This document shows, in pieces, positions 1 through 7,727 of a DNA stretch of 64,000 nt. Source of the DNA: Lelliottia sp. JS-SCA-14. GTDB taxonomy: Bacteria; Pseudomonadota; Gammaproteobacteria; Enterobacterales; Enterobacteriaceae. The stretch is taken from positions 1,364,001 to 1,428,000 of the forward strand of contig NZ_CP141606.1 of the NCBI RefSeq assembly GCF_035593345.1, written 5' to 3'. A program made the position numbers and the translations under genes. How positions within the stretch are numbered: position 1 is the stretch's first letter; every line of letters begins with the position of its first letter. The notes below the pieces were generated by a model, which was not told the origin of the DNA, made no database searches, and worked only from the letters and a program-made list of their open reading frames with translations.

Positions 1-1353
1 GATTTTCCAGCCGTTAAGACCCGCCACCGTGCTGGATTTACCGTCGTTCCACGCAAAGGCGCTGGCGTTAGAGTGCGCGTCAAAGTAGTCCGGGATCCAC
101 AGGCGAATCGCCGCCTGATGCTGTTTGGCACGCACGCGAGCGTACACCTGGCTGCCCGCGGCTGGCAGCAGATCGACTTTCACGCCGCCCTGGGCGAAGC
201 TTGCCTGCATCGACTGAGCGATGGTAATAAACGGCGGTTTGTTCTCCACGTCCAGCGTAAAGTGCGCGTCTTTAATGCCCGCTTTGGTGAGGATCTCTTT
301 CGCTTTGGCCGGATCAAATTTAAACGGATTCTCTTCCAGCGCGCCCGGCAGACCGACCGGCAGGAAGCTCTGATGGACGAAATACTGGCCCTTCAGCAGA
401 TCTTTGGTAATGCCCTCGTAATCCACCAGCCAGCGCGATGCTTCCCAGAACGCCGGATTGTTCAGAAGCGGGTTGGCGCTGTTTCCGGCGTTAAACACCA
501 GGTAGTTCTGTTCAGCCGAAGGAATGCTCAGCACTTTCACGCCCGCTTTACCTTCGAGGGCGCTGATTTGGTCCGCGCCCAGATCGCGGGCCACGTCGGC
601 ATCACCCTGCTGGATCAGCAGGCGACGAGAGGCCGGGTCCGGGACGTTTTTAATGATGATGCTTTTAAGCTTCGGCGCGCCGCCAGGGGCGCTGTCGTTG
701 GCTTCCAGCACAATCGCCTGATGCGGCTGATAGACGCGCATTTTGTACGCGCCGCTGCCCGCCGAGTGCATTTTCAGCCAGGCGTTGCCGAAGTCGTTGT
801 CTTTCACGTTCGCTGAAACCAGCTTTTCATCGACGATGGAGGCAATCGGCGTGGAGAGAATATTCAGCGCCACCGCCGGGCTGACGTCAGCGGTCCAGCG
901 CAGTTCCAGCGTGTGGTCATCCACTTTTTTCAGCTGGCTGGCGATATTGCCCGGCTCCCAGCCCAGCACGTTGAGAATAAAGGCCGGGGATTTGTTGAGG
1001 GTGATGGCGCGGGTATAAGAGAAAATCACATCTTCCGGGCGCAGCGGATTGCCGGAGGCAAATTTGGCGTCAGGCTTGAGTTTGATAGTCAGGGTTTTGG
1101 CTGCTGCGTTGGCTTCCCAGCTTTCGGCCAGAATCGGAGAGATTTTGGCCGGGTTATCGCGGTCCGGCTGCACCAGGCGCTGGTACAGGCTCGGCACGGT
1201 CTGGATGCTGGAAAGCTCGTTGGCTTCGGCGGGATCGAGGCTCACGATATCATCCAGACCTTGAGCGACAACCAGCGTATTCGGCGGAGTAGTGGCGTTG
1301 GCGGCGGCGGACAGCACGGCCAATACCAGTAACGGCAGCAGTTTTTTCGTCAT
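1..1353 (-). CDS. Peptide-type ABC transporter substrate-binding protein (3' end outside window)
   Basis: The reading frame opens at 1353 on the minus strand and runs off the left edge, giving about 451 residues of an expected 500-550. It begins with a Sec signal peptide (charged MTKK, hydrophobic core, likely cleavage after AANA). The mature part has features of the SBP_bac_5 (OppA/DppA-like) fold: an N-terminal LDPAEANE segment, the stretch LVQPDRDNPAKISPILAESW, and PEDVIFSY. Members of this family are periplasmic and deliver peptides, or sometimes nickel or glutathione, to an ABC permease. The permease genes would lie to the left of the window, so the substrate cannot be named. Confidence 0.85.
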   Translation of the reverse strand, partial: MTKKLLPLLVLAVLSAAANATTPPNTLVVAQGLDDIVSLDPAEANELSSIQTVPSLYQRLVQPDRDNPAKISPILAESWEANAAAKTLTIKLKPDAKFASGNPLRPEDVIFSYTRAITLNKSPAFILNVLGWEPGNIASQLKKVDDHTLELRWTADVSPAVALNILSTPIASIVDEKLVSANVKDNDFGNAWLKMHSAGSGAYKMRVYQPHQAIVLEANDSAPGGAPKLKSIIIKNVPDPASRRLLIQQGDADVARDLGADQISALEGKAGVKVLSIPSAEQNYLVFNAGNSANPLLNNPAFWEASRWLVDYEGITKDLLKGQYFVHQSFLPVGLPGALEENPFKFDPAKAKEILTKAGIKDAHFTLDVENKPPFITIAQSMQASFAQGGVKVDLLPAAGSQVYARVRAKQHQAAIRLWIPDYFDAHSNASAFAWNDGKSSTVAGLNGWKI

Positions 1354-1536
1354 AGCGATCCCTGAAAATGAAATATGTTGTGATTGTTTTTGGCATCGCT
1401 ACGTTAGGCCGGGCGGGAAAATCCTCAAAGTCTAAATTCTGCTTTGCTTATGCCCTCAGGATATAACGCATGCAGATTGGCTATTAAGCGGCGGCGCAAA
1501 CAACCGCTTTTCGCCTGCAATCTTTCCGATAGCGCG

Positions 1537-2184
1537 CTAGATCTTGCCGCTGAACAGCACCGGCCCGGTCGGTTGTCCGGTTGGCGATCCACCTTTCGGT
1601 TCGAGGCTTATCGCAATCACGGCGTCGGCGGCGAGGGTCAGTTTGTTGAGCCTTACCTGAGTCGGCGCCTGGCTGTTGACCAGGCCCAGCGACACCGGCG
1701 TTTTCCCGACGGGGATCAGCCACAGCTGCAGGCTGTTGTTAGTGGTCAGCGCGGCAGGGCGCAGCGGGGAGATGCTCAGCTGCTGGCGCTGGCTGTCTGC
1801 ACTCACCAGCCATTGTCCCTGCTGCTGTGCGTCGTTCAGCACCACCAGCGGAGAAAGTTCAGGTTCACGCGTGGCATACCAGGTCGTCAGCGTGATGGCC
1901 GCCAACCCTGCCGCCACCATCCAGCCGAGATAAGGCCGCGTGCGGCGCGCCGGGGTTTGCGCCGGGAGGTCGAGCAGGATTTTCTTCCACACTTTTTCGG
2001 GCGGCAGAATCGGGGCCAGATGGCTGTCGAGAGTACTGAACGTAGTTTCCCAGCGCGCAACCCGTTCGGCCAGAGAGCGGTCATGCACAAGCCTCTTCTG
2101 GAAACGGAGTCGCGCATTGCCCCGCAGCGTACCGAGGGCGTACTCTGCTGCCAGCGCATCATCGCGTTTTTCGTTATCGTTCAT
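1537..2184 (-). CDS. Anti-sigma factor, RskA-like, single-pass membrane protein
   Basis: This 215-residue protein has an N-terminal cytoplasmic part (about 1-80) containing AAEYALGTL, the typical start of anti-sigma-K (RskA) zinc-less anti-sigma domains. One membrane helix follows (about 86-104, LGWMVAAGLAAITLTTW), then a periplasmic C-terminal domain of about 110 residues with LQLWLIPVGKTPVSLG, as in RskA. The start is chosen at 2184 because its ATG overlaps the sigma-factor stop as ATGA, meaning translational coupling. It should hold the upstream ECF sigma factor inactive at the membrane until it is cleaved or changes shape. A longer frame to 2196 exists but would overlap the sigma gene further. 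Confidence 0.82.
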   Translation of the reverse strand: MNDNEKRDDALAAEYALGTLRGNARLRFQKRLVHDRSLAERVARWETTFSTLDSHLAPILPPEKVWKKILLDLPAQTPARRTRPYLGWMVAAGLAAITLTTWYATREPELSPLVVLNDAQQQGQWLVSADSQRQQLSISPLRPAALTTNNSLQLWLIPVGKTPVSLGLVNSQAPTQVRLNKLTLAADAVIAISLEPKGGSPTGQPTGPVLFSGKI

Positions 2185-2735
2185 AGGCCTATACATTCCC
2201 GGAGATGTTCCATCGCGCGGCGGATCCAGCTTTTGACCGAGCCAACCGGCTGTTTGAGCCAGTCGGCGATATCGCTATGGGACATTCCCTGATAATACGC
2301 GAGCGTAATGCTCTGGCGCTGATCGTGGCTGAGATGGCCGAGGCAGTGGCGCAACCGCTCCGCCTGGTCTTCATCATGCCAGTTATTGCGATCGTCGCCG
2401 TCGGCAACCTGGAGTAAGTCGGTGTACTCCTCTTCACGGCTGGCCGCGCGGGCTTGCCCACCCCGGAGCCAGTCAATGCACCGGTTACGGACGATATGGG
2501 TCAGCCAGGTCATGGGGGAGCTGAGGGCAGGATCATAAGCGTCGGCCTTGCTCCAGACGGTAATGAAGCAGTCGTGCAGCACCTCTTCCGCCCAGGCGTG
2601 CTGGCGCAACATGCGCAGGGCAACGGCAAAAAGATGCGGTGACGTCAGTCGGTAGAGCTGCTCAAATGCGCGGCGATCGCCCGTGGCGACCGCCTGCATT
2701 AATCTAAGGTGCTGTTCTGCCAGCGCATTATCCAT
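2181..2735 (-). CDS. ECF-type RNA polymerase sigma factor (SigK-like)
   Basis: This 184-residue protein contains only sigma regions 2 and 4, as expected for the extracytoplasmic-function group. Region 2 (about 20-95) holds AEEVLHDCFITVWSKAD and a WLTHIVRNRCIDWLR recognition segment. Region 4 (about 120-178) holds an HTH (MSHSDIADWLKQPVGSVKSW). It lies 42 bp after a fasciclin-domain gene and overlaps an RskA-like anti-sigma gene by 4 bp, so the three are probably one operon and the sigma factor probably drives its own cassette. The closest functional parallel I know is SigK/RskA of mycobacteria. The ECF call is firm; its inducing signal is unknown. Confidence 0.9.
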   Translation of the reverse strand: MDNALAEQHLRLMQAVATGDRRAFEQLYRLTSPHLFAVALRMLRQHAWAEEVLHDCFITVWSKADAYDPALSSPMTWLTHIVRNRCIDWLRGGQARAASREEEYTDLLQVADGDDRNNWHDEDQAERLRHCLGHLSHDQRQSITLAYYQGMSHSDIADWLKQPVGSVKSWIRRAMEHLRECIGL

Positions 2736-2777
2736 CTGTTTTCCGGATGCTTATTTTCCCATCCGAAGTATAGACAA

Positions 2778-3341
2778 TTACTTAGGCATCAGAACGGTGT
2801 CGATCACGTCAATCACGCCGTTTTTCTGGTGGACGTCGTAGGTGCTGATGTTCGCCACGTTGCCTTTGCCGTCTTTAAGCTGAATGTTGTGCGGGCCATT
2901 GCTCATGATCCACAGGGGCTGGCCGTTGACGGTTTTGAGTTCCGCGTGGCCGCCGCCCTGTTTAATTTTCGCTTCCAGGGCTTTCATATCGTAATTCCCG
3001 GCCACCACGTGATAGGTCAGGATGCTGGTGAGCGTCGCTTTGTTCTCCGGTTTCACCAGGTTATCGACCGTTCCGGCAGGCAGTTTGGCGAACGCCGCAT
3101 CGGTCGGGGCAAAGACGGTGAAAGGCCCTTTGCTCTGCAACGTATCCACCAGACCGGCAGCTTTAACGGCGGCGACCAGGGTGGTGTGATCTTTTGAGTT
3201 CATGGCATTTTCGACGATATTTTTTTGCGGGAACATCGCCGCTCCGCCGACCATGACCGAACCGGAATCCATGGCGGCAAATGAGCCTGCGGTGAAGAGT
3301 AAGGCGCTGGATACAAATGCAATCTTAATGAACTTTTTCAT
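2778..3341 (-). CDS. Exported fasciclin (FAS1) domain protein
   Basis: This 187-residue protein has a signal peptide (MKKFIKIAF..., cleavage probably after AGSFA) and one FAS1 domain covering most of the mature chain. The conserved motifs are visible: FTVFAPTDAAFAKLP, then ILTYHVVAG, then the C-terminal VIDVIDTVLMP. FAS1 domains are secreted or surface adhesion and ligand-binding modules. The start is put at the second of two adjacent ATGs (3344 and 3341); GAGG lies 7 bp before it. It is first in a probable operon with the ECF sigma and anti-sigma genes and is the likely main output of that sigma factor. Confidence 0.88.
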   Translation of the reverse strand: MKKFIKIAFVSSALLFTAGSFAAMDSGSVMVGGAAMFPQKNIVENAMNSKDHTTLVAAVKAAGLVDTLQSKGPFTVFAPTDAAFAKLPAGTVDNLVKPENKATLTSILTYHVVAGNYDMKALEAKIKQGGGHAELKTVNGQPLWIMSNGPHNIQLKDGKGNVANISTYDVHQKNGVIDVIDTVLMPK

Positions 3342-3387
3342 CATACATCCTCGTAGTAGGGAGCTCAGGATTTGCTCACGTACTGAT

Positions 3388-3415
3388 ATACGAGGGAGGG
3401 GGCGGAACTGGATGC
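3388..3415 (-). promoter_or_regulatory. Candidate ECF-sigma promoter of the fasciclin operon
   Basis: Read on the minus strand, GCATCC (3415-3410) is followed by a 16-bp spacer and TCGTAT (3393-3388), about 45 bp before the fasciclin start. Mycobacterial SigK promoters are described as CCATCC with a similar spacer and a CCGAAT-like -10. The match is partial and found by eye, so this is a hypothesis. Confidence 0.3.
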
Positions 3416-3509
3416 AGGAAAAATAAAATTTTTTTTGCGCGCGCATCCGGCGCGCTGTTTTTGACCCGTGGGGGAGACATCCCTGTCTGCTGTCATCACT
3501 CCTTTATTA

Positions 3510-3878
3510 TTAGCGGACCGACACGCCTTCCAGCTTGCCGGACGACGTCATGTCAAACTCGGCGGTGTAACCGTTTTTACGCCAGCGGGTGCGCTCGCCG
3601 TTGGTGGAGTGCCATCCTGCATCTTCCATATAATCAACGGCTTCACCCTGGTATTTGCCCGCGATGTTGGAATCGATTTCACGCGCTATGTTACCCGTAG
3701 ACTCATCGTCCCGATGGTGATGCCGGGTATGCCCGACGTGGCACGTTCCGTTAGCTTCATCAACCTGTGTACAGCCCGATTGTTCCAGCTGTGCGCGATA
3801 GGCTTCGCTGATAGCAAACACAGGCTGAGAAAATATGCCGCCAATCACGGCGAGTAAGATCCAATAGTTTGTTTTCAT
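3510..3878 (-). CDS. Small exported protein of unknown function
   Basis: This 122-residue protein starts with a clear signal peptide (MKTNYWILLAVIGG..., cleavage probably after PVFA). The mature part has two cysteines (GCTQVDEANGTCHVGH), which could form a disulfide, and an HTRHHHRDD cluster that could bind metal. The tail has a DAGWHSTNGERTRWRKNGY segment that looks like a small folded domain. I do not recognise the family. A start two codons earlier (3884) is possible, but its spacing to the weak GAG ribosome site is worse. It follows a small lipoprotein gene by 14 bp, so the two probably form a unit. Confidence 0.6.
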   Translation of the reverse strand: MKTNYWILLAVIGGIFSQPVFAISEAYRAQLEQSGCTQVDEANGTCHVGHTRHHHRDDESTGNIAREIDSNIAGKYQGEAVDYMEDAGWHSTNGERTRWRKNGYTAEFDMTSSGKLEGVSVR

Positions 3879-3892
3879 GATCATCTGCTCTG

Positions 3893-4093
3893 TTAACGAT
3901 ACCAGCAGCGTGAGCCGTTATCGGCCTGGCTGGCGTCTGCTAAGGTTTCACAATCCGGCAGGGAAACGCCGTCGCGGGTGATCAGGTGATCTTTATTGTG
4001 GTGATGATGTTCATTGCTCGGCGGGGCAATAATACAGCCGGATAACATCAGCGTTGCGCCAGCAATAGTGAGTGCCATAAGAACTTTATTCAT
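3893..4093 (-). CDS. Small His-rich lipoprotein
   Basis: This 66-residue protein has a lipoprotein signal peptide with lipobox LSGC (Cys at about residue 20). The residue after the Cys is Ile, not Asp, so outer-membrane sorting is expected. The mature part carries EHHHHNKDH, a possible metal-binding cluster, and two more cysteines near the end. A ribosome site (AGGAATACCGG) precedes the ATG. It is co-directional with the exported protein 14 bp downstream, which also has a His cluster. Function unknown. Confidence 0.65.
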   Translation of the reverse strand: MNKVLMALTIAGATLMLSGCIIAPPSNEHHHHNKDHLITRDGVSLPDCETLADASQADNGSRCWYR

Positions 4094-4337
4094 TCCGGTA
4101 TTCCTGTCTTGGGGTTATGCATTTCATTAGCCGCATTATTATTCCGTTTTAATTCGTCGGGTTCCTTACTCAAGCGGCATTTTTAACGGGGGTTATCTGT
4201 CCGTGAAAGCATCATAGGGAGTTATGAAACTAAAATAAAGAGGTCTGACCTGGTGTTATCTGTTGTTTTATTTGCATGAATTTAAAGGATAAAAACTTGC
4301 GCTATCCGCGTTGTTATCCAGTTGTTGTTTTTTATCG

Positions 4338-4496
4338 ATGGTTTTGACTTTGTCTACATTAATAATCGTGGGTGCTTTTTGGATAATTCAAAGTAATCGA
4401 TTACAGATAATTAACGAAAATAAACGAAATAAATCATTAAAGAGCGAGAAAATAAAAGAGAGCGTTTTTTTAAGATTAATCCGCAGAGAAGCTTAA
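4338..4496 (+). CDS. Possible small single-pass membrane protein
   Basis: This is a 52-residue frame with one strong hydrophobic helix near the N-terminus (VLTLSTLIIVGAFWII) and a charged Lys-rich tail. It sits alone in an AT-rich gap of about 415 bp between the small lipoprotein and entD. No good ribosome site is seen before the ATG. A TTG start at 4311 would add nine residues. It could be real or chance; the rest of the gap shows nothing I recognise. Confidence 0.25.
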   Translation: MVLTLSTLIIVGAFWIIQSNRLQIINENKRNKSLKSEKIKESVFLRLIRREA

Positions 4497-4508
4497 TGGT
4501 ATGACGAT

Positions 4509-5165
4509 TTATTCGCAGAGCAGGGTTATTACGCTGTTGTTTTTTTGACACCAGTGAAGAATAAAAGCGTGATTTTGCGAAAAACCGGCCAGAGGACGGG
4601 TTAGAGAGAGGGTCAGCGTGCTGTCTGATATCGCCGTTACCCAGGCGCTGTCAAAGCCCATAAAGGCGTTCACGCGCGGGAAAAGGGCTTTGAACAGGCT
4701 CTCTTTGGCGCTGAAAGCCAGCGTCAGGGCGAGGGCAAACGGATATCCCGTGCTGAGCAGCACAGATTTTTCCTCTGCACAGATAATCCCGTCCTGAATC
4801 TCAACGGCTTCCTGCTCATCGATAAGCTGCTCGCCGTCGATGCCCACCAGCGCGTTATCGCCACGCACCGCCAGGGCGAATGCCTGGGTGCCGCTGTGAG
4901 AAATACTGCCCGCGACTCCTGCGGGCCACAGGGGTTCGCCGTTGGGGCCAATTCCCGGCACTGTCGCGATCGCCAAATCCTTAAGCGCATGAGCGGCGGC
5001 GATGCGTCCGGCCAGATGGTCGGCTTTACGTTTAGTGGCGGCATGGCTCAGGGCGGCGTAATGGGGTAGCCAGAGGAGATCGGCGTGGTCAAAAGTAGTG
5101 GGATCGAAATCAATGCGGTGAAGCGAGACGCCGCCGAGTGTCAGCAGGCTGTGAGTGGTTTGCAT
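4509..5165 (-). CDS. entD: Enterobactin synthase 4'-phosphopantetheinyl transferase EntD
   Basis: EntD moves the phosphopantetheine arm of CoA onto the carrier domains of EntB and EntF, converting apo to holo enzymes. The 218-residue protein shows the Sfp/EntD signature: GIDGE (the GIDxE Mg-binding motif), LTLAFSAKESLFKALFP (the FSxKESxxK motif), SISHSG, and the N-terminal DLLWLPHYAALSHAATKRKADHLAGRIAA typical of the EntD subfamily. It lies downstream of fepA on the same strand, as in E. coli. A hairpin between them suggests that readthrough or a separate promoter supplies it. Confidence 0.95.
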   Translation of the reverse strand: MQTTHSLLTLGGVSLHRIDFDPTTFDHADLLWLPHYAALSHAATKRKADHLAGRIAAAHALKDLAIATVPGIGPNGEPLWPAGVAGSISHSGTQAFALAVRGDNALVGIDGEQLIDEQEAVEIQDGIICAEEKSVLLSTGYPFALALTLAFSAKESLFKALFPRVNAFMGFDSAWVTAISDSTLTLSLTRPLAGFSQNHAFILHWCQKNNSVITLLCE

Positions 5166-5180
5166 CGGTCCCCCTGATTG

Positions 5181-5210
5181 AACAAAGCCCCCTTCGGTGG
5201 AAGGGGGCTT
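5181..5210 (-). terminator. Hairpin after fepA
   Basis: An 11-bp perfect stem (5185-5195 with 5200-5210) and 4-base loop lie just after the fepA stop. On the minus strand they are followed by TTTGTT. It fits a Rho-independent terminator, or an attenuator between fepA and entD. Confidence 0.6.
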
Positions 5211-5218
5211 ACAGTCTA

Positions 5219-7471
5219 TCAGAAGTGGGTGTTCACGCTCATGTACCAGGTACGTCCCGGTTCGTTGTAGGTGTAAGCACCTGCACCGTACATGTACGCG
5301 CCGGTGGTGGCGTTCCCGGTGGTCTGGGCATTACCCGCGCGCCACTGGCGTTTGTCGAAGACGTTGTCCACGCCGCTGGTCAGGCTGACGTACTTGGTCA
5401 CGTCCCAGGTCGCGCTCAGGCCGACGATGCTGTACGGGCTGACTTCGTCTTTCTCAGACCCGGTCACCGGCTGACCTTTGTAGTTGTATTTCTTCGGCTG
5501 CTGCTTGCCGTACCAGGTGAAGGTCGACTGCACAGAAACATCCTGCTGTACCTGCCAGCTCAGGGTTGAGTTCAGCGTGTACTCCGGGATGATCGACAGA
5601 CGGTCGCCGGTCTCTTTGTTCTTACTTTGCAGCATGTAGGTGATGTTGTTGGTCCAGTTGACCGCATCCGTCACCGGCACGTTCAGTGTCCCTTCCAGCC
5701 CCTCGACAACCGCTTTTGGCACGTTTTCCCACTGATAAATATCGGTGCGGACTTTGCCGGAAGAGGTCTGGCCGATTGGCGCATAGCCCGCTTCGATTTT
5801 GTCGCGGTAGTCGTTACGGAACCATGTGGCACCCGCCATCCAGCCGTCGCGTTTCCACTCAAGGCCAATCTCTTTGTTGATGCTGGTTTCGGCTTTCAGG
5901 TCGTCGTTACCCATCATGTAACAGCCGACGCCGTCACCGCTGGCGTAACAACCCTGGCCTTTGCTGTAGAGCAGATAGTTCGGGTTGGTCTGGTACAGGC
6001 TCGGCGCTTTGTACGCCCGGGCGATACCCATTTTCAGCGTGAAGTCATCACCCAGACCCTGGGACAGGTTCAGGGACGGGCTCCAGTTGTTGCCGACGAT
6101 AGTGTGATGATCGAAGCGCAGCGCCGGGGTCAGCATGGTGCTGTCGGTCAGCTCCATGTTGTTTTCAGCGAACAGGGAGAAGATCTCTGCCTGAGAGTAC
6201 GGGCTACGATCGTCGCTCATGCCTGGGATCGCGCCGCCCTGTTGGGTCTGGGAATTCGAGGCGTAATCCTTCATCCGCTGCTGGTTCCACTCGGTGCCCA
6301 GCGTCAGGTTCTGATTGACGAGGAAGTCGAACGGCAGGCTGACTTCGCTGTGCAGCGTGACGTCGGACAGATCCGTATCGGTAAACTTGTCGCTGTTGAA
6401 CAGCCCTTCCAGACCGCCCGCCAGCCCTTCGCCGAGACGCGAGTTGCGAGTGTGCTCGTACTGCGCCCAGTTGCTGGTGGTCACGCCGTTATCCCAGCCG
6501 CCGTTCCAGGTCACCGCCCAGTTCTGGCGGTAGATACGGTTGGTCTCTTTGCCGTAATTCTTCTTCACCAGCCCGTTGGAGCTGTCGTCGTTGTTGGTGT
6601 TCTGCGTATCGCCCGCGTAGAGGTTGTTCTGGCGGCTGTAGCCCGCTTCAAACTCCAGGGACTGCATCGGGGCAAAGTCCCAGCGCACGACGCCGTTGAT
6701 GTCTTTGTTTTCCACCCCCTCACGACCCGCAGGCAGGGTGCTGGAATACATCCCGGTACGCTCAGACTGATGACCCTGGTTGATGTCCCATGCGTCGGCC
6801 TGGGTTTTGTCCAGATTACCGAACATGCGGAAGCTGAAATCGCCGCCCAGCGGGCCGCTCAGGCTGAAGTTGGTGCGCTTGGTGGAGCCTTCGTCTTTAT
6901 GCTCCGGCGCGTTCAGATAGGTGTTCCACGAACCATGCCACTGGTTGTCGAATTTTTTGGTGATGATGTTCACCACGCCGCCCGCCGCGCCGTTACCGTA
7001 GCGTGCCGCCGCCGGGCCACGAATGACTTCGATGCGCTCGATCATCTCTGGCGGCACCCAGCCGGTGTCGCCGCGGGTATCACGCTCGCCGCGCCAGCCC
7101 AGACGGATGGAGTTGCGGCTGGTGACCGGTTTACCGTCGATCAGAATCAGGGTGTTTTCCGGGCCCATGCCGCGAATGTCGATCTGGCGGTTGTTGCCGC
7201 GCTGGCCGCTGGTGGAGTTCCCGGTCAGGTTCACGCCCGGCATGGTACGAATGATTTCGGCCACGTCGCGAGCGGGAGGATTTTTACGGATTTCATCGGC
7301 AGTGATGGTGGAAACGCCCGGCGCCTGCAGGTTCTGCTCGGCGGCGGTGATCACCATGGTGTCTTCGTGCGCGGCGCTGCTGGTGGTTTTGTCCTCTGCC
7401 ATCGCTGGCATGGCTACGCCGTAAATCCCCAGATTGACCAGCAAGGCCAGGGAGTGAATCTTCTTATTCAT
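5219..7471 (-). CDS. fepA: Ferric enterobactin outer-membrane receptor FepA
   Basis: FepA is the TonB-dependent outer-membrane transporter that binds ferric enterobactin. The 750-residue precursor has a signal peptide ending in AMPAMA, a TonB-box-like segment (DTMVITA, about residues 38-44), and a plug domain with DIRGMGPENTLILIDGKPV and ERIEVIRGPAAARYGNGAAG. The 22-strand barrel follows and ends in the aromatic residue F (VNTHF). The start at 7471 gives the family length; an upstream frame to 7537 lacks support. It is divergent from fes across a Fur-regulated region and upstream of entD. Confidence 0.97.
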   Translation of the reverse strand: MNKKIHSLALLVNLGIYGVAMPAMAEDKTTSSAAHEDTMVITAAEQNLQAPGVSTITADEIRKNPPARDVAEIIRTMPGVNLTGNSTSGQRGNNRQIDIRGMGPENTLILIDGKPVTSRNSIRLGWRGERDTRGDTGWVPPEMIERIEVIRGPAAARYGNGAAGGVVNIITKKFDNQWHGSWNTYLNAPEHKDEGSTKRTNFSLSGPLGGDFSFRMFGNLDKTQADAWDINQGHQSERTGMYSSTLPAGREGVENKDINGVVRWDFAPMQSLEFEAGYSRQNNLYAGDTQNTNNDDSSNGLVKKNYGKETNRIYRQNWAVTWNGGWDNGVTTSNWAQYEHTRNSRLGEGLAGGLEGLFNSDKFTDTDLSDVTLHSEVSLPFDFLVNQNLTLGTEWNQQRMKDYASNSQTQQGGAIPGMSDDRSPYSQAEIFSLFAENNMELTDSTMLTPALRFDHHTIVGNNWSPSLNLSQGLGDDFTLKMGIARAYKAPSLYQTNPNYLLYSKGQGCYASGDGVGCYMMGNDDLKAETSINKEIGLEWKRDGWMAGATWFRNDYRDKIEAGYAPIGQTSSGKVRTDIYQWENVPKAVVEGLEGTLNVPVTDAVNWTNNITYMLQSKNKETGDRLSIIPEYTLNSTLSWQVQQDVSVQSTFTWYGKQQPKKYNYKGQPVTGSEKDEVSPYSIVGLSATWDVTKYVSLTSGVDNVFDKRQWRAGNAQTTGNATTGAYMYGAGAYTYNEPGRTWYMSVNTHF

Positions 7472-7640
7472 TGTACGTCCTGCTTTTCGTTGCCGCGTCC
7501 CCTTGGCTCCATTCCCTAACGGGAGAGGAGGCGGCATGACTTATCACCGGCACGTTGCGTAAGCAGCCCTGTCCTCGAGCGCACACAATGCGTGGCATGG
7601 TTATTTTATGAGCGCGCTTCCCACAGCGCGGGCACTACGC

Positions 7641-7680
7641 TATTGCAAATGCAAATAGTTATCAATAATATTATCAATAA
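7641..7680. promoter_or_regulatory. Fur-box-like region of the fepA-fes divergent promoter
   Basis: The AT-rich stretch has repeated hexamer-like units (GCAAAT, GCAAAT, AGTTAT, CAATAA, TATTATC), as in overlapping Fur sites built from NAT(A/T)AT-like units. It lies between fepA and fes, which in E. coli are controlled by Fur from this region. The exact box edges are uncertain. Confidence 0.6.
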
Positions 7681-7727
7681 TTTTTACCGTGTATCAAAAA
7701 AGACGCGAAAAACATGAGGTTAAACGG

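Noticed and set aside
5627..7519. 630-codon plus-strand frame opposite fepA
   Set aside because: It is the antisense shadow of fepA; the encoded sequence has no domain pattern and GC-rich genes often leave such long frames open.
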